DNA from: JAVBQF01 sp031549195
GTDB taxonomy: Bacteria > Bacillota_I > Bacilli_A > RF39 > UBA660
Assembly (NCBI GenBank): GCA_031549195.1
Contig: JAVBQF010000009.1
Location: forward strand, 1 to 11,186
DNA: 11,186 bases
Reading direction: 5' to 3'
Numbering within the stretch: position 1 is the first letter of the stretch; each line of letters opens with the position of its first letter. A program made the translations under genes and the position numbers. This document shows positions 5,390-11,186 of the stretch, in pieces. The notes beneath the pieces are model-generated. The model did not search any database and had not been told where the DNA came from. It saw only the letters and a program-made list of their open reading frames with translations.

Positions 5390-5932
5390 ATGACTGAATA
5401 TGAAGTAAGACAAACATATAAGTTTGAAGCAGAAGCGATAGGGACCGCTTTGGCACATATAGCGTCAGCAGTAACAGGAGAACAACATAGTTATAGAATT
5501 AAAAAGATGAATGCAATGGTAAGAAAACCTTTTGGAGGAACATACCAAATGTGGCCTTGTAGTTATAATGTTGGCTATTTAGTACCAGTAGATAGAGATA
5601 CATCAGAAGAGCATCATTTAGGTCCTATGGAAATGGGTCACTTTATAGCACAAACAGATAGATGTATATTAGGTTATAGTTTAGGTGATATTACACAATG
5701 TGACCTTGCGCCTTGTAATAACAAATCTGGTTATACATTTGGGGAATTTGATAGAGAATTTGATAACTTTGTTGGGGCTATTGCAAAAGAAAGACAAGAA
5801 AGTACTGAAACATTATCAGCAGAAACGCTAATGGATAGAGCTAAATGCTATGCTGAGAGCATTAGGTCAAAAGGAAAAACGGCTGAAAAAACAATTGGTG
5901 GTGCAGTTCCTGGATTTAGTAGTCAATCATAA
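5390..5932 (+). CDS. Unrecognised 180-aa soluble protein
   Basis: I set the start at ATG 5390 because GGGAGGTAAC (5377-5386) lies immediately upstream; an in-frame TTG at 5375 overlaps that site. The protein begins MTEYEVRQTYKFEAEAIG, with a predicted helix (AEAIGTALAHIASAVTG), a central region rich in Trp, Cys and Gly (PFGGTYQMWPCSYNVGYLVP, then GHFIAQTDRCILGYS and CDLAPCN), and a helical, charged C-terminal third ending GGAVPGFSSQS. There is no signal peptide or membrane segment. Five cysteines are present, but not in a recognisable metal-binding spacing. It lies alone between the nadK terminator and the T-box promoter, with only a weak TATTAT at 5350-5355 as a possible -10 and no terminator of its own. 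I cannot assign a function. Confidence 0.75.
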   Translation: MTEYEVRQTYKFEAEAIGTALAHIASAVTGEQHSYRIKKMNAMVRKPFGGTYQMWPCSYNVGYLVPVDRDTSEEHHLGPMEMGHFIAQTDRCILGYSLGDITQCDLAPCNNKSGYTFGEFDREFDNFVGAIAKERQESTETLSAETLMDRAKCYAESIRSKGKTAEKTIGGAVPGFSSQS

Positions 5933-5942
5933 TAAATAAAAC

Positions 5943-5971
5943 TTGCAAAAATGCATAATATATAATAGAAT
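5943..5971 (+). promoter_or_regulatory. Promoter of the glycine T-box operon
   Basis: TTGCAA (5943-5948) and TAGAAT (5966-5971) are spaced by 17 bp, which predicts a transcript starting near 5978, just before the T-box. It lies in the 3' intergenic space of the preceding gene. Confidence 0.55.
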
Positions 5972-5979
5972 GTATTTAT

Positions 5980-6093
5980 AAATGCGATGACAGGACTGGA
6001 AATCCAAGAGCAATATAAAAAGAGAGATTCTTCTAGAATAAGTAAGGTGGAACCGCGAGAAATCGTCCTTACAGAATATTCTAGGAGTTTTTT
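5980..6093 (+). ncRNA. Short T-box riboswitch, glycine type
   Basis: The T-box core AAGGTGGAACCGCG lies at 6044-6057. GTAAGG (6042-6047) pairs with CCTTAC (6067-6072), and CGA-GAAA-TCG (6056-6065) caps the antiterminator, leaving TGGAACC as the tRNA-binding bulge. The TGGA there would pair with tRNA ending UCCA, and U at the discriminator is what tRNA-Gly carries. Stem III is ATTCT-TCT-AGAAT (6027-6039), preceded by AGAGAG. Stem I is very short (GATGACAGGACTGGAAATCC region, 5986-6005) and holds GGA triplets that could be the specifier; I cannot fix which one. Terminator options end in six T at 6088-6093. Uncharged tRNA-Gly should favour read-through into the peptidase-like gene and glyS. Confidence 0.85.
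6030..6093 (+). terminator. Terminator helix of the T-box leader
   Basis: CTTCTAGAATA (6030-6040) pairs with TATTCTAGGAG (6077-6087) over 11 bp (one G-T) just before six T (6088-6093). This helix encloses the antiterminator rather than excluding it. The alternative, TCCT (6066-6069) with AGGA (6083-6086) plus AGA/TCT, would break the antiterminator and is the classical arrangement. Confidence 0.6.
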
Positions 6094-6108
6094 GTTTAAG
6101 GAGGGGCT

Positions 6109-6663
6109 ATGAAAATACCATTAGGATATCAGATGAGCGAATATGATTGTTGTCCGACAACATTCACAAACGCAATTAAATTTTTATTTAAACGTAGCGA
6201 AGTACCAGGAGATATAGTAAATGGAATTTATAACTATACTCTTGATAGAGCCGGAGGACGAGGCACAAATAGAGAAGCAACAGAAGCATTAGTCAACTGG
6301 CTTAATGACTACAGCAAACGTAATAAATTCAACTTAGAATGCAAAAGATACTCAGGTAATATTATTGATACAGAACTCATTAAAAAAGAGTTTGACAATA
6401 ATACAGTTATCATTTTAAGACTTTGGTTGCAATATGAACATTATGTATTAGTAACAAAAGTAGAAGAAGACTATCTCTATTTATTTGATCCATATTGTGA
6501 TATAGATGAGGCTTTTAAAGGCGATAATGAAACAGAAGTATTAGATGAAGATATATATAATAGAAAAGTGAAACTTAATAGGTTTGATTCAACAAACAAA
6601 AAATTAAACTATGCATTAGGAGAATATGATTTAAGAGAATGTGTAGTATTGAGGAGAAAATAA
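6109..6663 (+). CDS. C39-like papain-fold cysteine peptidase homologue (184 aa)
   Basis: The start ATG 6109 follows AAGGAGGGGCT (6098-6108). The sequence fits the C39-like branch of papain-fold peptidases. Gln8 (oxyanion hole) stands six residues before Cys14 in QMSEYDCCPTT, where the usual motif is DCGPT and the Gly here is Cys15. A distal His111 lies in YEHYVLVTKV, followed by the DP of YLFDPY (Asp127). The catalytic Gln, Cys, His and Asp are thus all visible. There is no signal peptide, membrane segment or fused ABC transporter, so unlike bacteriocin exporters this would be a free cytosolic protein. It sits between the glycine T-box and glyS, ending 2 bp before the glyS start, so it should be induced by glycine starvation. 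The substrate is unknown; some C39-like proteins are non-proteolytic. Confidence 0.75.
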   Translation: MKIPLGYQMSEYDCCPTTFTNAIKFLFKRSEVPGDIVNGIYNYTLDRAGGRGTNREATEALVNWLNDYSKRNKFNLECKRYSGNIIDTELIKKEFDNNTVIILRLWLQYEHYVLVTKVEEDYLYLFDPYCDIDEAFKGDNETEVLDEDIYNRKVKLNRFDSTNKKLNYALGEYDLRECVVLRRK

Positions 6664-6665
6664 TT

Positions 6666-8036
6666 ATGGAAGAATTAACAATGGAAAAATTAGTGAATTT
6701 TTGTAAACAATATGGATTTATATTTCAAGGGAGTGAAATATATGGTGGACTTGCCAATACATGGGATTATGGACCTTTAGGTGTACGACTACAAAATAAT
6801 TTGAAAGATGCTTGGCGCAAAAGATTTATTCAAGAACGCCAAAATAGTTATGAACTTGATCCAAGTATTTTAATGCATCCAAGAGTATGGGAAGCATCAG
6901 GGCACGTTTCTAGTTTCTCAGATCCTCTAATTGACTGTAAGGATTGTAAGGCAAGACATAGAGTTGATAAATTAATAGAAGGCTTTGACCCTTCGGCAAT
7001 AGCAGATAAAATGTCAGAAGAAGAAATGATGACTTTTATAAGAGAAAAAAAGATTCCATGTCCTAAATGTGGCAAGAGTGAATATACAGATATTAGACAA
7101 TTCAACTTAATGTTTGAAACATACCGTGGAGTTACCACCGATAGTAAAAGTAAAATATACCTACGTCCTGAAAATGCACAAGGTGAGTATGTAAACTTCT
7201 TAAATGTTTTAAGAAGTATGAGATGCAAGTTGCCTTTTAGTATTGGTCAGATTGGTAAGGCATTTAGAAACGAAATAACACCAGGTAACTTTACTTTTAG
7301 AACAATAGAATTTGAACAAATGGAGTTCCAAACCTTCTGCAAGGAAGGAAGTGATATGGAACTTTATGAATACTTTAAAGAGTATGGTAAAAAGTTCTAT
7401 ATTGATTTAGGAATTAAAGAAAATAAATTAAAGTTTCATGATCATGATAAATTAGCTTTCTATGCCAAAGCAGCTTGTGATATTTTCTATGAGTTTCCTT
7501 GGGGATTTGATGAGATAAACGGGACACATAACAGAACTAATCACGATTTATCACGTCATCAAGAATTTAGTGGTATATCCCAAGAATATTGTGATCCGGA
7601 TACAAATGAAAAATATATACCGTTTATAGTTGAAAGTACATATGGTGTAGGAAGAAGTGTTTTAGCGCTACTTTTCAATGCCTATCATGAGGAATTGTTG
7701 GAGGGAGAAGAAACAAGAGAAGTATTAAAACTTCATCCGTTCCTTGCTCCATACAAAGCAGTAGTACTTCCTCTTATAAAGAAATATCATAGTGAAAAGG
7801 CAAGAGAAATTTATACAAATTTGTCAAAAAGCTTTATGTGTGACTATGATGAGGCAGCAACAATTGGTAAAAGATATAGAAGAAGTGATGTAGTAGGTAT
7901 ACCTTTTGCAATTACAATAGATGATGATACCCTAAAAGACAATACTGTAACAGTAAGAGATAGAGATACTATGGAACAGATAAGAATTAATGTTCAGGAA
8001 CTAGAAAGTTATATATCTAATAGAATAAAATTCTAA
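6666..8036 (+). CDS. glyS: Glycyl-tRNA synthetase, single-chain dimeric type
   Basis: Class II aminoacyl-tRNA synthetase charging tRNA-Gly with glycine in the cytosol. The 456-aa length fits the homodimeric form, not the two-subunit alpha/beta form. I use ATG 6666, which has TGAGGAGAAAA (6648-6658) at correct spacing; an in-frame ATG at 6639 lies inside the preceding gene. Visible parts are the N-terminal catalytic opening (CKQYGFIFQGSEIYGGLAN), a zinc-binding insertion with Cys91, Cys94, Cys132 and Cys135, the RPENAQGEYVNF stretch (167-178), motif 2 FRNEITPG...FRTIEFEQ (200-218), motif 3 STYGVGRSVLALL (324-336), and the C-terminal anticodon-binding domain from about 358 (PYKAVVLPL...GIPFAITID). 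It is translationally close-coupled to the peptidase-like gene and under the same glycine T-box. No clear terminator follows the stop. Confidence 0.96.
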   Translation: MEELTMEKLVNFCKQYGFIFQGSEIYGGLANTWDYGPLGVRLQNNLKDAWRKRFIQERQNSYELDPSILMHPRVWEASGHVSSFSDPLIDCKDCKARHRVDKLIEGFDPSAIADKMSEEEMMTFIREKKIPCPKCGKSEYTDIRQFNLMFETYRGVTTDSKSKIYLRPENAQGEYVNFLNVLRSMRCKLPFSIGQIGKAFRNEITPGNFTFRTIEFEQMEFQTFCKEGSDMELYEYFKEYGKKFYIDLGIKENKLKFHDHDKLAFYAKAACDIFYEFPWGFDEINGTHNRTNHDLSRHQEFSGISQEYCDPDTNEKYIPFIVESTYGVGRSVLALLFNAYHEELLEGEETREVLKLHPFLAPYKAVVLPLIKKYHSEKAREIYTNLSKSFMCDYDEAATIGKRYRRSDVVGIPFAITIDDDTLKDNTVTVRDRDTMEQIRINVQELESYISNRIKF

Positions 8037-8072
8037 AATCGAACTTCTTTTAATTAAAATAGTAGTACTGCC

Positions 8073-8100
8073 TTGACATTTGATTAATTTGTAGTATTAT
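8073..8100 (+). promoter_or_regulatory. Promoter for the 92-aa gene
   Basis: A perfect TTGACA (8073-8078) and TATTAT (8095-8100) are separated by 16 bp, 30 bp upstream of the next start codon. It is one of the best promoter matches in the window and suggests the small gene is transcribed independently of glyS. Confidence 0.7.
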
Positions 8101-8129
8101 TTTAGCTACGAAGGAGAGATAATAAATTT

Positions 8130-8408
8130 ATGGAACCAATAGGCCCGGAATCTGGTTTAAAAGCTACTAATATCGAAGTAGTACCACTAACATTTGCAGA
8201 AAAAATATGTCAAGGAATAGGTGGAATGAGTGGTGGATTCGTACTTGGTGCTGGTATAGTAGGTGGAGTACCTGCTGCAGTAACACTAACAATTGCTACT
8301 ATAGGTGCAATTGCAGTAAAAAAAGGTCATGATGTAGATCCTACTAGACCAAGTGAGTATGTATATACTAGAACACTAGATGGTGATTATCACGTTAGAA
8401 AACAATAA
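8130..8408 (+). CDS. Small Gly-rich hydrophobic protein of unknown function (92 aa)
   Basis: ATG 8130 is preceded by GAAGGAGAG (8110-8118), with a slightly long 11-nt spacing. The protein has a polar N-terminus of about 28 residues (MEPIGPESGLKATN...). Next comes a hydrophobic, glycine-rich stretch at about 29-64 (GIGGMSGGFVLGAG, then AAVTLTIATIGAIAV) with repeated GxxxG-like spacing, which should form one or two membrane helices. A polar C-terminus (KKGHDVDPTRPSEY...) ends the protein. I recognise no family. The GG pairs followed by a Gly-zipper helix recall class II bacteriocin precursors, but the 30-residue polar tail and lack of an exporter argue against a simple reading. It has a strong promoter of its own and a terminator shared with the converging CBS gene. 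Confidence 0.7.
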   Translation: MEPIGPESGLKATNIEVVPLTFAEKICQGIGGMSGGFVLGAGIVGGVPAAVTLTIATIGAIAVKKGHDVDPTRPSEYVYTRTLDGDYHVRKQ

Positions 8409-8432
8409 AAGAAGATTAGTAATCTTCTTTTA
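8406..8432. terminator. Bidirectional intrinsic terminator between convergent genes
   Basis: TAAAAGAAGATT (8406-8417) and AATCTTCTTTTA (8421-8432) form a perfect 12-bp stem with a 3-nt loop, A-rich on one side and T-rich on the other. It overlaps the stop codon of the 92-aa gene and lies 12 bp from the end of the CBS gene, so it can serve both. Confidence 0.88.
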
Positions 8433-8443
8433 TAATGTAAATA

Positions 8444-8845
8444 TTAATCTATTGAATATATTTGACTTACAGCCCTTGAAATAGTACTTGTATAGTCGCT
8501 ATTCAATATATCTGAAAGTGATACAACTCCTGCTGGATTGTTATTATCCATAACAATAATTCTCTTAACTCTACTACTTCCCATTAATTGTAGGGCATTA
8601 TCAACGGTATCATTCTTATCAATAGTTATGACATTTTTTGTTGTTGAATTAGTAACAGTATTATCATTATTAACAAGAGCTTTGATAACTAAATCCCTAT
8701 CAGTCAAGACTCCAACTAATTCATTATTTTCTAGTACTCCAACAAAGCCTATATTTTCACTCTCCATTATTTTCGCTACTTCACTGCAATTTTCATTAAT
8801 ATCAACGCTTATAAGTCCTTTAGTCATTAATTCTTCTACTAACAT
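8444..8845 (-). CDS. Two-CBS-domain protein
   Basis: The 133-aa reverse-strand product is essentially a tandem CBS pair (Bateman module). The first repeat spans roughly residues 1-58 (MLVEELMTKGLISVDINENC...NIGFVGVLENNELVGVLTDRDLV). The second spans about 64-128 (TVTNSTTKNVITIDKN...RVKRIIVMDNNNPAGVVSLSDIL). The GVLTDRDLV and GVVSLSDIL blocks are the typical ends of each repeat. Such modules bind adenosine nucleotides or related ligands and regulate a partner. No enzymatic or DNA-binding domain is attached and no partner gene is adjacent, so its target is unknown. AAGGAGGA at 8851-8858 (reverse strand) sets the start. It is cytosolic. Confidence 0.9.
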   Translation of the reverse strand: MLVEELMTKGLISVDINENCSEVAKIMESENIGFVGVLENNELVGVLTDRDLVIKALVNNDNTVTNSTTKNVITIDKNDTVDNALQLMGSSRVKRIIVMDNNNPAGVVSLSDILNSDYTSTISRAVSQIYSID

Positions 8846-8867
8846 ATTTCCTCCTTACTTTAATTAG

Positions 8868-8895
8868 ATTATACAATATTTAAATAAAAATACAA
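8868..8895 (-). promoter_or_regulatory. Promoter for the CBS-domain gene
   Basis: Read on the minus strand, TTGTAT (8895-8890) and a perfect TATAAT (8873-8868) are separated by 16 bp. The -10 lies 22 bp upstream of the start codon at 8845. Confidence 0.6.
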
Positions 8896-8933
8896 TAATC
8901 ACTCTTTTAAATCCGAATTCCTTCTAAATCTAC

Positions 8934-8962
8934 TTGCATAAACTATAATAATGTTGTATATT
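8934..8962 (+). promoter_or_regulatory. Promoter for rpsO-pnp
   Basis: TTGCAT (8934-8939) and TATATT (8957-8962) are separated by 17 bp. The predicted start near 8969 places the leader hairpin at 8975-9013 at the very 5' end of the transcript. Confidence 0.6.
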
Positions 8963-8974
8963 ATTAATGTTGTT

Positions 8975-9013
8975 TTATCTAGGTATAGGATACTCCAACC
9001 TATACGTGGATAA
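8975..9013 (+). promoter_or_regulatory. Long leader hairpin upstream of rpsO (candidate S15 autoregulatory element)
   Basis: Bases 8975-8989 pair with 8999-9013. The 7-bp inner helix GTATAGG/CCTATAC is perfect. After one G-G mismatch, TTATCTA pairs with TGGATAA (one G-T), giving 14 pairs in all around a 9-nt loop. No T tract follows, so it is not a terminator; 17 bp separate it from the AAGGAGG (9031-9037) of rpsO. Ribosomal protein S15 represses its own mRNA through leader structures in several bacteria, so autoregulation is likely but not shown; 5'-end stabilisation of the mRNA is the alternative. Confidence 0.6.
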
Positions 9014-9046
9014 TAATGAATAAAATTTATAAGGAGGAAAAAGATT

Positions 9047-9316
9047 ATGGCTTTAACAAAAGAAAAGAAAGAGGCAATAATTAAAGGATTTGCTAAGAGT
9101 GAAAAGGATACAGGTAGTGCTGAAGTTCAGATAGCAATATTAACAGAAGAGATTAATACATTAACTGAGCATTTAAAGGCACACATTCATGACCATCACT
9201 CAAGACGTGGATTACTTAAAAAAGTTGGTCAACGTCGTAACATGTTAGCATACCTTGCTAAAAAGGATGTTAATAGTTACAGAGAAACAATTAGCAAACT
9301 TGGATTAAGAAAATAA
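9047..9316 (+). CDS. rpsO: Ribosomal protein S15 (uS15)
   Basis: An 89-aa protein of standard length that binds the 16S rRNA central-domain three-way junction and starts assembly of the 30S platform. Family signatures are clear: KEAIIKGFAKSEKDTGSAEVQIA, then LTEHLKAHIHDHHSRRGLLKKVGQRRNMLAYL, and the final YRETISKLGLRK. The conserved HDHHSRRGL block, which contacts the rRNA, is intact. The start is fixed by AAGGAGG at 9031-9037. It is followed by a hairpin and then pnp, the conserved rpsO-pnp order, so the ribosomal protein and the RNA-decay enzyme share transcription. Confidence 0.98.
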   Translation: MALTKEKKEAIIKGFAKSEKDTGSAEVQIAILTEEINTLTEHLKAHIHDHHSRRGLLKKVGQRRNMLAYLAKKDVNSYRETISKLGLRK

Positions 9317-9328
9317 TTAAATAAAAGT

Positions 9329-9353
9329 AGACACTCTTTTTTGAGTGTCTTTG
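9329..9353 (+). terminator. Hairpin between rpsO and pnp (partial terminator or processing site)
   Basis: AGACACTC (9329-9336) and GAGTGTCT (9343-9350) form a perfect 8-bp stem with a loop of six T. The following T run (TCTTTGCTTT) is short and interrupted, so it may only reduce read-through into pnp. In other bacteria the rpsO-pnp spacer is an RNase processing site, which is equally possible here. Confidence 0.7.
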
Positions 9354-9373
9354 CTTTATAGAAAGAGGTAATT

Positions 9374-11186
9374 ATGAAGAAAGTATTTGAATTAGATTTT
9401 AGAGGAAGAAAACTAATAGTAGAAAATGGAGAAATGGCTAAACAAGCTAATGGATCAATATTAGTTAGATATGGTGATACAGTAGTTCTTACTACAGCAG
9501 TGATTGGTAAAAATGCTAATCTTTTGTCTGACTTTTTCCCACTTATGATTATTTATCAAGAAAAACTATATTCAGTTGGTAAAATTCCAGGTGGATTTAT
9601 TAAAAGAGAAGGTAGACCGACAGATAATGCAACACTTGCTGCAAGAATGATTGATAGACCAATGAGACCACTATTTCCAGAAAACTTTAGAAATGAAGTG
9701 CAAGTTGTTAATACTGTCTTATCAGTTGAACAAGATAATTCACCTGAAGTAACTGCATTATTTGCATCAAGTCTTGCTGTTGCAATCAGTGGTTCTCCAT
9801 TTGATGGACCAGTTGCAGGCGTAAAAGTTGGTAGAGTAGATGGTAAGTTAGTCATTAATCCAACTGTTGAGGAACTTGAAAAAAGTGATATTGATTTAAC
9901 TGTTGCAGGTACCCGTGATGCTATTAACATGGTTGAATCAAGTGCTAAGGAAGCTAGTGAAGAAGATATGCTTGAAGCATTGATGTTTGGTCACGAAGCA
10001 ATCAAAGAACTTGTATCATTCCAAGAAGAGATAATTAAAGAAATTGGTAAAGAAACAATGGAATATGAGCACCTTGTTATTGAAGAAGAATTAAAATCAA
10101 AGGTAGAATTGTTAGTTCGTGATAGATTAAATGATGCAATGCGCATTAAAAGTAATTTAGAAAAGTATGAAGCAATGGAAAATCTAAAAGAAGAAGTAGT
10201 TGCTAAATATGAAGAGGAATTTAATTATCTAAAAGATGATGAATTAAAGACACTACTTACTAAAGTTAATCTAGTATTTGGTGAAATAGAATATGAAATA
10301 TTTAGACGTATCGTTGTAAAAGAGCATACAAGAAGTGATGGAAGAGAAATGACAGAGATAAGACCTTTATCAACTGCTATTGATATTCTTCCAAGAACAC
10401 ATGGATCAGCACTATTTACTCGTGGTGAGACTCAAAGCTTAGCAATTACAACACTTGGAGCATTAGGAGAACATCAAATTTTAGATGGATTATCGCTTGA
10501 AGATGAAAAAAGATTTATGCTTCATTATAATTTTCCATCATTTTCAGTAGGAGAAACAGGAAGATATGGTGCGCCAGGAAGAAGAGAAATTGGTCATGGT
10601 GCATTAGGTGAGAAGGCACTTCTTCAAGTAATACCTTCAGAAGAAGAATTCCCATATACAATTCGTGTAGTTAGTGAAACTTTAGAAAGTAATGGATCAT
10701 CTTCACAAGCAAGTATATGTGCTGGATGTATGTCATTAATGGCAGCAGGAGTTCCAATAAAAGCCCCAGTAGCAGGTATTGCAATGGGATTAATAACTGA
10801 TGGTGATGATTATACAATCCTTACTGATATAGCAGGACTCGAAGATCATCTAGGAGATATGGACTTTAAAGTAGCTGGAACTAAAAATGGTATCTGCGCT
10901 CTTCAAATGGACATAAAGATTAAAGGAATTACAAAGAACATTCTTAAGGAAGCTTTAGCACAAGCTCAAAAAGCAAGACTTGAAATTCTAGAAGTATTAA
11001 CAAGTCAAATTGCTGAACCAAGAAAAGAAGTTAGTAAATATGCACCTAAAACAGAATGCTTCTATATAAAACCTGAAAAGATTAAAGATGTAATTGGTAA
11101 AGGTGGAGAAATGATCACTAAGATTATTCTAGAAGCAAGTGGAGTTGCAACAGTTACGGATGCTAGAGCAGTTAAAGTTGATTTAG
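9374..11186 (+). CDS. pnp: Polynucleotide phosphorylase (partial, 3' end missing)
   Basis: A 3'-5' phosphorolytic exoribonuclease that degrades RNA to nucleoside diphosphates, usually as a trimer linked to the RNA degradosome. ATG 9374 follows AAAGAGGT (9363-9370). The window holds 604 complete codons of about 700. The first RNase PH domain (VFELDFRGRKLIVENGEMAKQ, later KIPGGFIKREGRPTD and RPLFP) and the helical linker (about 215-300) are present. The catalytic second RNase PH domain is intact, with TRGETQ, FSVGETGRYGAPGRREIGHGAL, SNGSSSQAS, KAPVAGIAMGLI and the catalytic Asp pair in LGDMDFKVAGT. The KH domain is entered with IKDVIGKGG near residue 575. The S1 RNA-binding domain must lie beyond the right edge. 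No frameshift is seen. Confidence 0.98.
   Translation, partial: MKKVFELDFRGRKLIVENGEMAKQANGSILVRYGDTVVLTTAVIGKNANLLSDFFPLMIIYQEKLYSVGKIPGGFIKREGRPTDNATLAARMIDRPMRPLFPENFRNEVQVVNTVLSVEQDNSPEVTALFASSLAVAISGSPFDGPVAGVKVGRVDGKLVINPTVEELEKSDIDLTVAGTRDAINMVESSAKEASEEDMLEALMFGHEAIKELVSFQEEIIKEIGKETMEYEHLVIEEELKSKVELLVRDRLNDAMRIKSNLEKYEAMENLKEEVVAKYEEEFNYLKDDELKTLLTKVNLVFGEIEYEIFRRIVVKEHTRSDGREMTEIRPLSTAIDILPRTHGSALFTRGETQSLAITTLGALGEHQILDGLSLEDEKRFMLHYNFPSFSVGETGRYGAPGRREIGHGALGEKALLQVIPSEEEFPYTIRVVSETLESNGSSSQASICAGCMSLMAAGVPIKAPVAGIAMGLITDGDDYTILTDIAGLEDHLGDMDFKVAGTKNGICALQMDIKIKGITKNILKEALAQAQKARLEILEVLTSQIAEPRKEVSKYAPKTECFYIKPEKIKDVIGKGGEMITKIILEASGVATVTDARAVKVDL

Noticed and set aside
6848..7228. 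126-aa reverse-strand open frame inside glyS
   Set aside because: It lies wholly opposite a motif-rich glycyl-tRNA synthetase and shows no independent signal.
8021..8036. TAGAAT-AAA-ATTCTA hairpin at the glyS stop as a terminator
   Set aside because: The stem is only 6 bp of A-T-rich pairs and is followed by A rather than T residues.
8538..8867. 109-aa forward open frame opposite the CBS gene
   Set aside because: The reverse frame has clear CBS repeats, a Shine-Dalgarno and a promoter; the forward frame is a hydrophobic Leu/Ser shadow.
9556..9930. 124-aa reverse-strand open frame inside pnp
   Set aside because: It is a shadow of the highly conserved first RNase PH domain; its Ser/Thr/Leu-rich translation matches no family.

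Overview
The window is AT-rich (A and T clearly dominate everywhere, including third codon positions) and carries strong AGGAGG-type ribosome binding sites, T-rich intrinsic terminators and a T-box riboswitch. This points to a low-GC Bacillota, such as a Bacilli or Erysipelotrichia lineage or an uncultured relative. TGA is used as a stop (the spermidine synthase-like gene and the second ribbon-helix-helix gene), and Trp is written TGG, so this is not a Mycoplasma-code genome. I cannot name the species.

Layout. (1) 1-1130: the tail of an unidentified gene, then a spermidine synthase-like aminopropyltransferase with several altered active-site positions, closed by an intrinsic terminator. (2) About 1107-4228: a probable 3.1 kb integrated element. 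It has a cis-acting region of consecutive hairpins ending in a terminator-like stem, two overlapping small ribbon-helix-helix genes, a winged-HTH gene whose stop codon lies inside a terminator stem, a 51-aa gene, and a TndX/TnpX-type large serine recombinase at the right edge. An imperfect 26-bp direct repeat sits at both proposed edges. No relaxase or cargo gene is visible, so it looks like a minimal or helper-dependent (satellite) element. (3) 4229-5300: a possible 32-aa reverse ORF, a good promoter, and NAD kinase with its terminator. (4) 5390-5932: an unrecognised 180-aa protein. (5) 5943-8036: a promoter, a very short T-box riboswitch with glycine features, a C39-like cysteine peptidase homologue, and single-chain glycyl-tRNA synthetase. 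The last two genes are 2 bp apart and appear to share glycine-tRNA control. (6) 8073-8845: a small Gly-rich hydrophobic 92-aa protein with its own promoter, converging on a two-CBS-domain protein across a shared bidirectional terminator. (7) 8934-11186: the rpsO-pnp operon with a long 5' leader hairpin. Polynucleotide phosphorylase runs off the window end.

Most of the window is housekeeping: NAD(P) supply, glycine tRNA charging, ribosomal protein S15 and RNA decay. The accessory or unusual parts are the recombinase element with its hairpin array, the aminopropyltransferase with an altered active site, the peptidase-like gene inside the glycine T-box operon, and the two orphan proteins. No database search was possible, so family calls rest on motif recognition.
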